In this document: piece by piece, positions 8,931 through 14,776 of the stretch | Position numbering within the stretch: position 1 is the first letter of the stretch | Layout: the number at the start of each line of letters is the position of its first letter | Assembly (NCBI GenBank): GCA_003833135.1 | Contig: QZLH01001447.1 | Coordinates: forward strand, 9,007 to 23,782 | DNA length: 14,776 bases | Direction of reading: 5' to 3' | Origin: Oehlia diaphana | Lineage: Eukaryota; Glomeromycota; Glomeromycetes; Glomerales; Glomeraceae | Position numbers and translations under genes: made by a program | Notes under the pieces: model-generated | Told to the model about the DNA's origin: nothing | The model's database searches: none | The model's input: the letters and a program-made list of their open reading frames with translations, nothing else

Positions 8931-9098
8931 ATGAATGAGACCCTACTTTCAAAGGGTAACGATATGGAGTTATTTCACTTTTTCTTCGCAGGGCCTTTAC
9001 GCTCCCGGCATGTTGAGAAAGAATTTAAAATAGTAAATAATTACATACTATTACAATTTTTTTTTAAAAAAAAAATTGAAATCGATTTAATTAATTGA
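8931..9098 (+). CDS. Doubtful small ORF (55 aa)
   Basis: An ATG at 8931 opens a frame to TGA at 9096-9098 containing MNETLLSKGNDMELFHFFFA and GPLRSRHVEKEF. The last third is encoded by the poly-T/poly-A block and is certainly non-specific. A pyrimidine-rich tract ending in CGCAG at about 8991 also looks like a splice acceptor, after which another frame reads GLYAPGMLRKNLK. It is therefore more likely an exon remnant than a free-standing gene. Confidence 0.2.
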   Translation: MNETLLSKGNDMELFHFFFAGPLRSRHVEKEFKIVNNYILLQFFFKKKIEIDLIN

Positions 9099-9194
9099 TA
9101 ACTTATTTAGTTTCTATATATAAATTTGATTTTAAATTAACGGTTCGTTCCTTTTACTCCTAGACCAAAAGCGTTATCGATTAGATTTAAATAG

Positions 9195-9828
9195 CAATCC
9201 ACATATTCATCAACAACCAATTCTGAAGAGTATCCTTTCAAAGATGGTTCGAGAACAATAACTACTGAGTTACTACTCAACGTGATAACCAGAGGATTCT
9301 TATTCATCTTAACTTATGGAAACAAATTGGCTATTACTAGATTTGTAATGACGTTAATTGTTTTCCTCTCATTCTATTCTCACCAATTAGCTCACAAGTA
9401 TTTGCTTTGAAGATATCCTTACTTTAATAATTTATATTGATATCCCACGAAATTTGGATGAAATTTCGACTTGTACTCAGGTTTTGGCCGTTTTGGCCCA
9501 TATATTAAAAAGTAAGTACTATATAAGCCAAAATATTTGATTTATTATAAAAAGCAACTACTAGTTTGGAGATAATCGAACCATTTTTTGAAACCTTTAT
9601 TCCGGCAATTTTTGAAATGAAGCCAACCTCTAAATAGATTTAACACTCCTAAAAGGAGAAAGAAGTAAAAATATTGAACCAACAGATTCACTTAATCGAA
9701 GAAACCATGAAAAATTATCTATTAATTTTAGGAAATACTTTATGAGTTTCTGCAAAAGGTTGGGTCACTTGGGTGGAAATGATCTAACCTCCGCTAAAAT
9801 TCAGGAGCAATGCTTTTGTTCTCAGTAA
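9195..9828 (+). pseudogene. Unidentified helical (HEAT-like?) protein relic, several frames
   Basis: The plus strand carries a run of protein-like segments. Frame one, 9195-9407, includes NSEEYPFKDGSRTITTELLL and FVMTLIVFLSFYSHQLAHKY, and ends TGA 9408-9410. A one-base shift continues as CFEDILTLIIYIDIPRNL and TQVLAVLAHIL, ending at a consensus GTAAGT donor at 9512. After a possible 43-base intron with acceptor at 9553-9554 comes SLEIIEPFFETFIPAIFEM, then a stop. Further frames read KNIEPTDSLNRRNHEKL and FCKRLGHLGGNDLTSAKIQ to TAA 9826-9828. Leu/Ile-rich amphipathic helices suggest an alpha-solenoid, and a basic TPKRRKK stretch could be nuclear targeting. I do not recognise the family. The frameshift and stops suggest decay, but an unresolved multi-exon gene is possible. 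A 56-codon minus-strand frame (9137-9307) overlaps the start and is an alternative. Confidence 0.4.
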
Positions 9829-9861
9829 GATCTAGGCGCTTTACAATATTAAATAGTTATT

Positions 9862-9891
9862 GGCTATATCGGTCACAGGACCGATATAGCC
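9862..9891. repeat. Perfect 13-bp stem hairpin
   Basis: Arms ggctatatcggtc (9862-9874) and gaccgatatagcc (9879-9891) are perfect inverted copies around a four-base loop, acag. It lies just upstream of the ORF at 9905. It could be a palindromic protein-binding site, a transposon end footprint or an RNA hairpin in a leader. Confidence 0.85.
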
Positions 9892-9904
9892 CCACATCCA
9901 ATAA

Positions 9905-10228
9905 ATGTGTTGTCATTCTGACGTTTTTGATCATGCATTAATTAATAACATCATAAATAATTTTTATTTAACTTTCTATAAAGTTCATTTTTATGCATTT
10001 TATTTAAACTTTTCCTACAAAATATTCATTTGCACCACCTCTTTATTATATCAATCATGTGTTATTGCTATGCATAATAAAAAATCGGCCTATGAAAATC
10101 TGCATGATCCTATTGGGCTGAACGAAAATATTAGATATCAAAGAGCTATTATCGAAAATGGTCGTAAGAATAACATAAACGATCAAACTGATCACGATGC
10201 TAACTTGAATAATAGAAATATATTTTAA
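9905..10228 (+). CDS. Hypothetical protein (107 codons)
   Basis: This is the longest open frame in the window, from ATG 9905 to TAA at 10226-10228. The first half is hydrophobic and aromatic (many Phe, Tyr, Ile) and is poorly convincing. The second half, from the internal Met at about 10070, looks more protein-like and very hydrophilic: NKKSAYENLHDPIGLNENIR, then Asn/Asp-rich to the end. If real, translation may start at the internal Met (52 aa). I recognise no domain. It sits between the 9862 hairpin and the hairpin at 10421, so it may be cargo or a remnant of a mobile element. Confidence 0.35.
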   Translation: MCCHSDVFDHALINNIINNFYLTFYKVHFYAFYLNFSYKIFICTTSLLYQSCVIAMHNKKSAYENLHDPIGLNENIRYQRAIIENGRKNNINDQTDHDANLNNRNIF

Positions 10229-10401
10229 ATATCTTCTTAAGTTTAATAATGATAACTGCGGTGGTTGTCCGAAGCGTACGTAGCGTAGGACCGTTTACTT
10301 CTAAGCTCAGTGTCCCACATGCTTATTTTGTATTTAGTTTAGTACATGTAAATAACTGAACGATTTGCGTTCCCTAGTTATAAATATTGCATAATTAATA
10401 G

Positions 10402-10532
10402 TTATTCGGCACGAAGGGTAAATCAAGTTTGATTGGTTGATCCGGGCTCCGCAGGAGCCCGAGATCAACTGATCAAACTTGATTCCCAATATAACAAGCT
10501 ACCTTTAGTTATTCGGCTCAAAGTGCCGAATA
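10402..10532. mobile_element. MITE-like element with an internal 30-bp-stem hairpin
   Basis: Terminal inverted repeats ttattcggcac (10402-10412) and gtgccgaataa (10522-10532) bound a 131-bp unit. A second forward ttattcggc at 10508-10516 forms its own small palindrome with the right end. Inside, 10421-10484 is a long, almost complete inverted repeat. The stem begins aatcaagtttgat, continues gttgatc, and closes with gggctcc/ggagccc around gca. G+C is high only at the stem tip. No coding capacity. This is seen directly; mobility is inferred from the structure. Confidence 0.6.
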
Positions 10533-10639
10533 AGTGATTTATCCGGTATCCCGTGATTTGAATATTTTTTTGCCTGATACACGATTTATTATAACCATTT
10601 TTAATTATAAAAAATCACGTGATACCGGATAAACACAGA
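10531..10639. mobile_element. Short MITE-like element with CACGTG-bearing inverted repeats
   Basis: The left end at 10532-10557 contains tttatccggtatcccgtgat, and the right end at 10611-10637 contains atcacgtgataccggataaa. They are inverted copies with very few mismatches, 50-60 bp apart. It abuts the element at 10402-10532. The ccggata core resembles the repeats next to the transposase at 14319-14432, which suggests a non-autonomous Tigger/pogo-type relative. Confidence 0.6.
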
Positions 10640-11162
10640 TATTTTATGATTAAAATTTGTCAATATTGAATTTTTCAATAGATTACTTTAGATTACTTTG
10701 CCATTAGCGTCTAAATAGAAAGAAGTTTTTTTCAATCGTTATTATCTATTTATATTTTTCATTTATTATTTCAGTATATTAAAAATAAGTTAAATTCGAA
10801 GTATTAATAAATTATAATTTATATTTTTTTTATCGCTGTTTTCAAAAAAATATGTAAAATTATAACAATGTAATACAAAATAATTTGGAGAAAACTTTTT
10901 TTTTTTTTGATTATAAACCTAAAATTAAAAATAAATTGCTTGTATCTTATATAAATAAGTATGTGAACTTTTCAAATACTTTTTTTCTTGAACTTCAAAA
11001 ATTTCCATGATTTTTTTTCTATGAATTTCAAGCTCAAGTGATCAATATAAAACAAATTCGAAATTTGATTGAATACTCACGAAATGGTGCTCAAATTTAT
11101 TTATTCAGTTTGTTTATTATATATATTCGATACAGTCAATGAACTATATAATTTAAGACTAA

Positions 11163-11179
11163 GGTTAGGTTAGGGTTAG
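11163..11179 (+). repeat. Short telomere-like tract
   Basis: ggttaggttagggttag contains about two and a half units of a TTAGG/TTAGGG-type telomere repeat. It is far too short to mark a chromosome end. It may be an interstitial scar from break repair, or chance. Confidence 0.4.
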
Positions 11180-11290
11180 TTTATGGAATATTATTGCCGT
11201 ATATCACGTACACGAACGGCAAACAATTATGCGCAATAATTAACACATTAACTATATATTATTTGGGATTCAAAGATTATTATCTTCTAA

Positions 11291-11512
11291 ATCTGTAAAC
11301 TCAAAGTAAAAATTACATCATCAAACTCGCAATCAGTACCTTTAAGCGATAATAAAAATGAGGATACTATATCCTATGAAGTCCCAGGCCCTTCAGGAGT
11401 TTGGCAATGATAAAGTTACATAGTTACAAACAAATATGAAATTGAAAAATGGAAACAAATCAACAAGAAACGAATGAAATGAAAACTGCCGAAAAAAGAT
11501 AAAAAACAGTAG
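11291..11512 (+). pseudogene. Short decayed reading frame, unidentified
   Basis: One frame from 11291 to the TAG at 11510-11512 reads like protein but is interrupted by TGA 11408-11410, TAA 11411-11413 and TGA 11480-11482. It contains SSNSQSVPLSDNKNEDT, ISYEVPGPSGVWQ and, after the stops, NKYEIEKWKQINKKRMK. There is no ATG start. The even composition and proline/glycine content suggest former coding sequence. I do not recognise it. Confidence 0.35.
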
Positions 11513-11570
11513 TCAAATGACAGGTGACTAGTCATTTGAATAATAAATGACCAAGTCATTTGACCGGTCA
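11512..11570. repeat. Cluster of gtcaaatgac inverted repeats
   Basis: gtcaaatgac at 11512-11521 recurs inverted as gtcatttga at 11531-11539 and gtcatttgac at 11555-11564, with partial copies aatgac and ggtcat between and after. Three copies in about 55 bp in both orientations is far more than chance. Possible roles are transposon end sites or an operator-like cluster. Confidence 0.55.
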
Positions 11571-11730
11571 TCAGTAACATCAACAAATTTTCTACCCACG
11601 TGACTTAAATATTCGCCGCGTTTTCACCGTTTATATTTATTTAAGTGACGCTTTTTTTTGCCTCCCAAAAATATTTTTTCACATCCCATTAAATGTTACC
11701 GGTCACGTGGGGAAGAATTTTAGTTTATCA

Positions 11731-11842
11731 ACGATCATGTGATTATATATACGAAATTACGACGTCATTCACATAATTATAATTCTTATCCGTAATTTTT
11801 TTTTTATCAGAAATGAAACTTTGCATATCATCACATGATTGT
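11731..11842. mobile_element. Small inverted-repeat element (atcatgtgat ends)
   Basis: acgatcatgtgattatata at 11731-11749 is matched in inverted form by 11824-11842, agreeing at 16 of 19 positions. The ends are about 112 bp apart and the interior is non-coding. It belongs to the same style of short element as 10531-10639 and lies just downstream of two CACGTG sites (11597-11602 and 11704-11709). Confidence 0.45.
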
Positions 11843-11847
11843 CATGA

Positions 11848-12000
11848 CCATTTCCCAAGAAAATAGGCCTTGAATTTTATTGCGTCTTTAATACTGTAGG
11901 TCCCAGTGCATCTGTGCATATTACAAAAACACAAAATCGCGTTAGACCAATTAAAACCCCAGGGCCCAGGATAGATTGGATTGTCCTATATTATAAATAA
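11848..12000. other. Coding-like segment, strand uncertain
   Basis: The plus strand is open from 11848 to TAA at 11998-12000 and includes GLEFYCVFNTVGPSASVHIT and RPIKTPGPRIDWIVLYY. The minus strand is equally open and includes NPIYPGPWGFNWSNAILCF. Neither has a recognised motif. The segment is richer in G+C than its flanks, so it may be an old exon, but I cannot decide the strand. Confidence 0.25.
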
Positions 12001-12400
12001 TTTTCATTTAATCTTTCAATGTATTAGATAAAGTGATAAGAATAATAATTTAATAATAATAAAAGTTCCAGCGATTGTTGTATAATGATCTTTCGAAGAT
12101 AAGAAGAAATAATGCAAGCATATTGTAACACGAATTTAATTTAAAAGTTGAAGTATATTGTAAATAAAAGAATTAAAAATAATCAAGTCAAGAACGCTAA
12201 TTGGTGATAGTTCGATATTGTTGATTTTAAGATGAAACAAAAGTTTTTTTAGATCGAGATCCAAACGTATATGTTTTCCATTTTATGAGTTGTTTTTGGA
12301 TGTACCGTGTCGAAAAATTATGAATATTCATGTCAATGTTTTGTTTCCCGTTCTTCCTAGAACCAAAACTCTTATGTAATTAATATTATTTAAAATCTTT
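12001..12400. other. AT-rich intergenic stretch
   Basis: Nothing supportable as a gene or repeat; only AT-rich sequence with short runs. Confidence 0.6.
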
Positions 12401-12403
12401 CAT

Positions 12404-12455
12404 CGGCGATCTTTAATTAAATGCACTGTAGTTACACAGTTTTAAAGATCGGCCG
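12404..12455. repeat. Inverted repeat with cggc-gatctttaa arms
   Basis: The left arm at 12404-12416 (cggcgatctttaa) and the right arm at 12442-12455 (ttaaagatcggccg) are inverted copies with a one-base bulge, about 25 bp apart. The spacer itself holds a shorter inverted pair, actg/cagt. It could be a cruciform or binding site. No gene lies near enough to call it a terminator. Confidence 0.5.
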
Positions 12456-12620
12456 TTAATTTTTATGATTTGTCAGTGCTATTACTGTATGTATGCTATG
12501 TATTACTTGTAATACTATTCGATTTAAAGACAGAAAGAAAAAGTAAATTTCTTATATCGAAATAAAATTCGGCATAACCTTATATTCATTTCTCCATTTT
12601 CGGCTACACAATACGATACT

Positions 12621-12654
12621 AAATGAATAAATGAATAAATAAATGAATAAAATG
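12621..12654. repeat. AATG/AATA microsatellite
   Basis: An imperfect tetranucleotide repeat of aatg and aata units covers this stretch. It also creates the Ser/Phe/Ile-rich middle of a minus-strand open frame at 12524-12742, which argues against that frame being a gene. Confidence 0.8.
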
Positions 12655-12655
12655 A

Positions 12656-12751
12656 TCTTCGATCGTTAGACCCATCGTTAGACATCCAGTTGATGTAGAA
12701 AATACAGTACCCAGTATCGGTTCCGTATCTCGATGGCTGCAAAACACATAA
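12656..12751 (+). other. Short coding-like frame with internal duplication
   Basis: The plus strand reads IVRPIVRHPVDVENTVPSIG and then SVSRWLQNT to TAA at 12749-12751. There is no start codon. The IVRP/IVRH pair comes from the 10-bp direct repeat atcgttagac at 12662-12671 and 12674-12683. It looks like a former exon end but is not recognised. The 72-codon opposite-strand frame is the alternative. Confidence 0.25.
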
Positions 12752-12884
12752 GCAACTCTATTTATTTCCATCGTATATGAATGAATAAGATTAACAAGAA
12801 TTAATAAAGCGTATGTAATCCTTACATAAACTCATTTTGCGATTTGTGTTTATAAAATTTGTAAGTGGCTTTTTATATTTCAGA

Positions 12885-12989
12885 ATGAATTTCAAAAGGT
12901 ATTTAAACCCTGAGTTTTTTCTCAAGTTTGAACTTTGTAGCAATTTGCAATATCAAAGCTACCATATGAAAACTTCTTTATCTTTTTAA
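12885..12989 (+). other. Small ORF after a splice-acceptor-like tract
   Basis: An ATG at 12885 directly follows a pyrimidine-rich tract ending tttcag. The frame runs 34 codons to TAA, starting MNFKRYLNPEFFLKFELC. It may be an isolated exon fragment. No family is recognised. Confidence 0.2.
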
Positions 12990-13324
12990 GAATATAAAAT
13001 ATGTGCGAATGTGAACCTTATTCGCGAATCATCATTACTGGGTAAGCTAATACGATTTTTATTACACGTCCATTAAATTATTTTATTATTTATAAAATAT
13101 ATTTCTAATAAAAATTAATTAACCCCAAAAATTAGGCTACACTTATTTCAATATTTTACCGAAAATAAACCGAAATAAATTTAGCAATACGTAATATTAA
13201 ACAATAACTTTATAATCTTTTCGGCATGTACACACTCGTTCGTGCACATCGCATTTTATAACGTATTTCTTCACATTCGCTTATCAAATCGTCTAATTCC
13301 TCATAACAAGACTACTCAACAATT

Positions 13325-13540
13325 ATGAACTTTTTAATATTTTATTATATATCCTATGAAAAGCCATTCGATCCTAATGATCTTCTATTTCTTTCGTATA
13401 TATTTATCGCTTATCTACTATACTTACAAATTTTTAAATTATGTACCTTGCGAAAAATTGATTTATTTATTATTCGAATATTCGTAATTTTTGTACTAAT
13501 GTATTTACAAAATTTTTCACCGAATTTTATTATTATATAA
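13325..13540 (+). CDS. Doubtful hydrophobic small ORF (71 aa)
   Basis: An ATG at 13325 opens 71 codons rich in Phe, Ile, Leu and Tyr, with one or two stretches hydrophobic enough to span a membrane. Upstream, tttataacg at about 13255 and a CT-rich leader give a promoter-like setting. Against it, the 3' half lies inside the degenerate repeat array at 13345-13760, and AT-rich DNA readily gives this composition. I would not assign a function. Confidence 0.2.
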   Translation: MNFLIFYYISYEKPFDPNDLLFLSYIFIAYLLYLQIFKLCTLRKIDLFIIRIFVIFVLMYLQNFSPNFIII

Positions 13541-13760
13541 TTCGAGAAATATTGATATGACCCGGTTTTTTTTTCGTATCATTTATACATATCTACAACT
13601 TTTTTATATATTTTGTGAAAAATTGATTTATTCATTATTCGAATATTCATAATTTTTGATATTTGAAATTTTTTTCGTATCATATAAATATATTTTAAAT
13701 AAAATTTTATTATCATATATCCTGTTGAAAAATCTATTTATTTATTATTCTGATTTTTTG
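13345..13760. repeat. Degenerate repeat array, three to four copies
   Basis: The segment gaaaaattgatttatt followed by tattattcgaatattc and then taatttttg occurs at about 13450-13493 and again, with few changes, at 13615-13659. A weaker copy lies at about 13724-13760, and a still weaker start (tatatcctatgaaaa) at about 13347, paired with tatatcctgttgaaaa near 13714. Each copy is preceded by a ttcgtat box (13395, 13574, 13676). Spacing is uneven (about 100-165 bp), so this is a decayed tandem or segmental duplication, not a simple satellite. Confidence 0.5.
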
Positions 13761-13769
13761 TTTTTTTTC

Positions 13770-14300
13770 AAATTATATAAAAATAAACATGCTATCATTT
13801 TATCAATAGTACAGAATTTTAATAAGAAAAAAGCATAGGCATGTCGGAGATTTTGTACAACATAATAAGCACAAACCAGCCCAAGTTACTTTATATTTAA
13901 GCCAACTTTCCTAATTTTTAACATTTTAATCCCGAAACGGCGAAACGCAAGTTTTTATATGATAATCAAAATAATAATTTGAGTAACGTAACTTTCTATA
14001 AAAACAATATATAAAAAAGGAAATATTTAAGCTAATATATTTGCTGTAGTTCATTTCACTCGCATCACTACCTATCACAATGATCAACTTATGTCACAAA
14101 TCTTTTTATATTATACTGTAATTTCTGGAATATTTTTTTTTGTGTACAAATAATATATAGAAAAAATAAATTACAGCAATACACATAATTTAGGTTTCAC
14201 CTTTCATACCCAAAGAACACTTTTCAATTATCGAAAAAAAAATGAACAAATTTTTTTCTCAAATCACTAACAAATTATAATAATCACGTGACATTACAAT
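13770..14300. other. AT-rich intergenic stretch
   Basis: I see no gene. A G+C-richer patch at 13836-13950 contains only a 19-codon frame. A TATA-like and CT-rich leader arrangement precedes an ATG at 14080, but the frame closes after 13 codons. Confidence 0.5.
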
Positions 14301-14318
14301 TACTACACAGTGAAATTC

Positions 14319-14432
14319 GATAAACCGGATCTATCGGTTCCACTAAAAATATCCGGTTTATCGTATCCGGTATATCGAAAAAATTTCGATATACCGGATT
14401 TCATATAAAATCATGTGATAATCCGGTATATC
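14319..14432. repeat. Subterminal repeat cluster and hairpin next to a transposase
   Basis: The 12-bp theme atccggtwtatc appears at least five times in both orientations: gataaaccggat (14319-14330), tatccggtttatcg (14350-14363), atccggtatatcgaaa (14365-14380), tttcgatataccggat (14384-14399) and atccggtatatc (14421-14432). The third and fourth form a perfect 16-bp stem with a three-base loop. Position 70-190 bp beyond the stop of a transposase gene fits subterminal transposase-binding sites. A cagtg at 14309, preceded by TA, may mark the element end. Confidence 0.6.
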
Positions 14433-14504
14433 AAATTTTTATGCGACGTACAACAATTAAAAACTTAAAAAATCTCTTTATTAATTATCAAAATATTACA
14501 TATA

Positions 14505-14776
14505 CTAAAAACAACTAAAGTTGAAAAAATCTTCTAATCTGCCCTGCTTCTGCTTTTTCTTACTATCAGAAATAATTTTTTTCTTTAAATTAACCAAATT
14601 TTGCATATCCAAACTATTAATATTTTGCCGAACATATTTAATTAATTTTTCAATGCTATTTAATGAGTCTGATGTAGTTATAATTTCATGTTCTTCTTCC
14701 ATCTCATCTTCTACTGCACTTTGCCCTTTAACTATATTAACAATTTCCTCTAATGATAATTCTTCTTCAGCAAGAA
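14505..14776 (-). CDS. Tigger/pogo-like transposase, C-terminal end (partial)
   Basis: The minus strand is open from the window edge to the stop at 14505-14507, about 90 codons, so the start and catalytic DDE domain lie outside. It contains EEELSLEEIVNIVKGQSA, an acidic DEMEEEHE stretch, a helical SLNSIEKLIKYVRQ segment, a Lys-rich run, and the ending KQKQGRLEDFF. An acidic 'L(T/S)LEEIV' helix, a 'SIEKL' helix and a terminal 'Q..L.DFF' motif are typical of the C-terminus of fungal Tigger/CENP-B-like DDE_1 transposases as I know them. No interruption is visible in this part. The leaning on tail motifs alone, without the catalytic core, limits confidence. Confidence 0.6.
   Translation of the reverse strand, partial: LAEEELSLEEIVNIVKGQSAVEDEMEEEHEIITTSDSLNSIEKLIKYVRQNINSLDMQNLVNLKKKIISDSKKKQKQGRLEDFFNFSCF

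Larger units (their letters stand above)
14306..14776 (-). mobile_element. 3' end of a Tigger/pogo-type DNA transposon
   Basis: This combines the transposase C-terminus at 14505-14776 with the repeat cluster downstream of its stop. The likely outer border lies near 14306-14310, where cagtg follows a TA, the target dinucleotide of this superfamily. The other end is outside the window. The border is inferred, not proven. Confidence 0.5.

Noticed and set aside
9137..9307. 56-codon minus-strand ORF (MNKNPLVITLSSNS...)
   Set aside because: It is well composed and was first taken as a small gene. The plus strand over the same bases continues into longer protein-like segments with a consensus donor, so the plus reading is preferred, though not certain.
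12524..12742. 72-codon minus-strand frame
   Set aside because: Its middle is translated microsatellite, and the plus strand gives a more protein-like segment at its end.
13656..13838. 60-codon plus-strand frame
   Set aside because: It is made mostly of the degenerate repeat and is Phe/Ile/Lys-rich.
1..14776. CRISPR array, tRNA, rRNA, bacterial operons or plasmid origin
   Set aside because: No regular spacer-repeat series, no recognisable RNA gene, and gene structure with introns throughout points to eukaryotic nuclear DNA.

Overview
The window looks like nuclear DNA from an AT-rich eukaryote with short GT-AG introns (about 65-105 bp) and long A and T homopolymers. It also carries remnants of pogo/Tigger-type DNA transposons. 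These traits fit an early-diverging fungus, and the style most resembles a Glomeromycotina (arbuscular mycorrhizal, Rhizophagus-like) genome. That placement is inference. I see no bacterial, organellar or viral gene organisation, and no tRNA, rRNA or CRISPR.

Left part (1-1400): homopolymers, then a broken minus-strand Tigger/pogo-like DDE transposase fragment (317-475). This touches a short inverted-repeat element (476-664). A cluster of G+C-rich palindromes follows (1045-1375).

Main finding (1538-3944, minus): a spliced gene relic that can be followed from an ATG-AAA-TTG start to a final stop. It matches Integrator complex subunit 9 (INTS9), the inactive metallo-beta-lactamase/beta-CASP partner of the INTS11 RNA endonuclease. 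Several GT-AG introns can still be placed so that the flanking exons join in frame. The reading frame is broken by in-frame stops, frameshifts and missing segments, so this copy is called a pseudogene.

Middle (4000-10230): mostly AT-rich sequence. It holds a G+C-richer candidate exon (5307-5519, minus) and a small Arg-rich ORF with a TATA box and a possible 3'UTR intron (6541-6931). It also holds scattered plus-strand coding-like fragments of an unidentified helical protein (8724-9828) and a 107-codon hypothetical ORF (9905-10228).

Right part (10230-14776): nested hairpins and MITE-like inverted repeats, a short telomere-like tract, and several short decayed reading frames. A degenerate repeat array (13345-13760) precedes the 3' end of a second Tigger/pogo-like transposase (14505-14776, minus). 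That transposase runs out of the window and has a cluster of subterminal repeats downstream.

Overall this reads as a gene-poor, transposon-worked region in which at least one conserved nuclear gene has decayed. There is no operon-like cooperation between genes.
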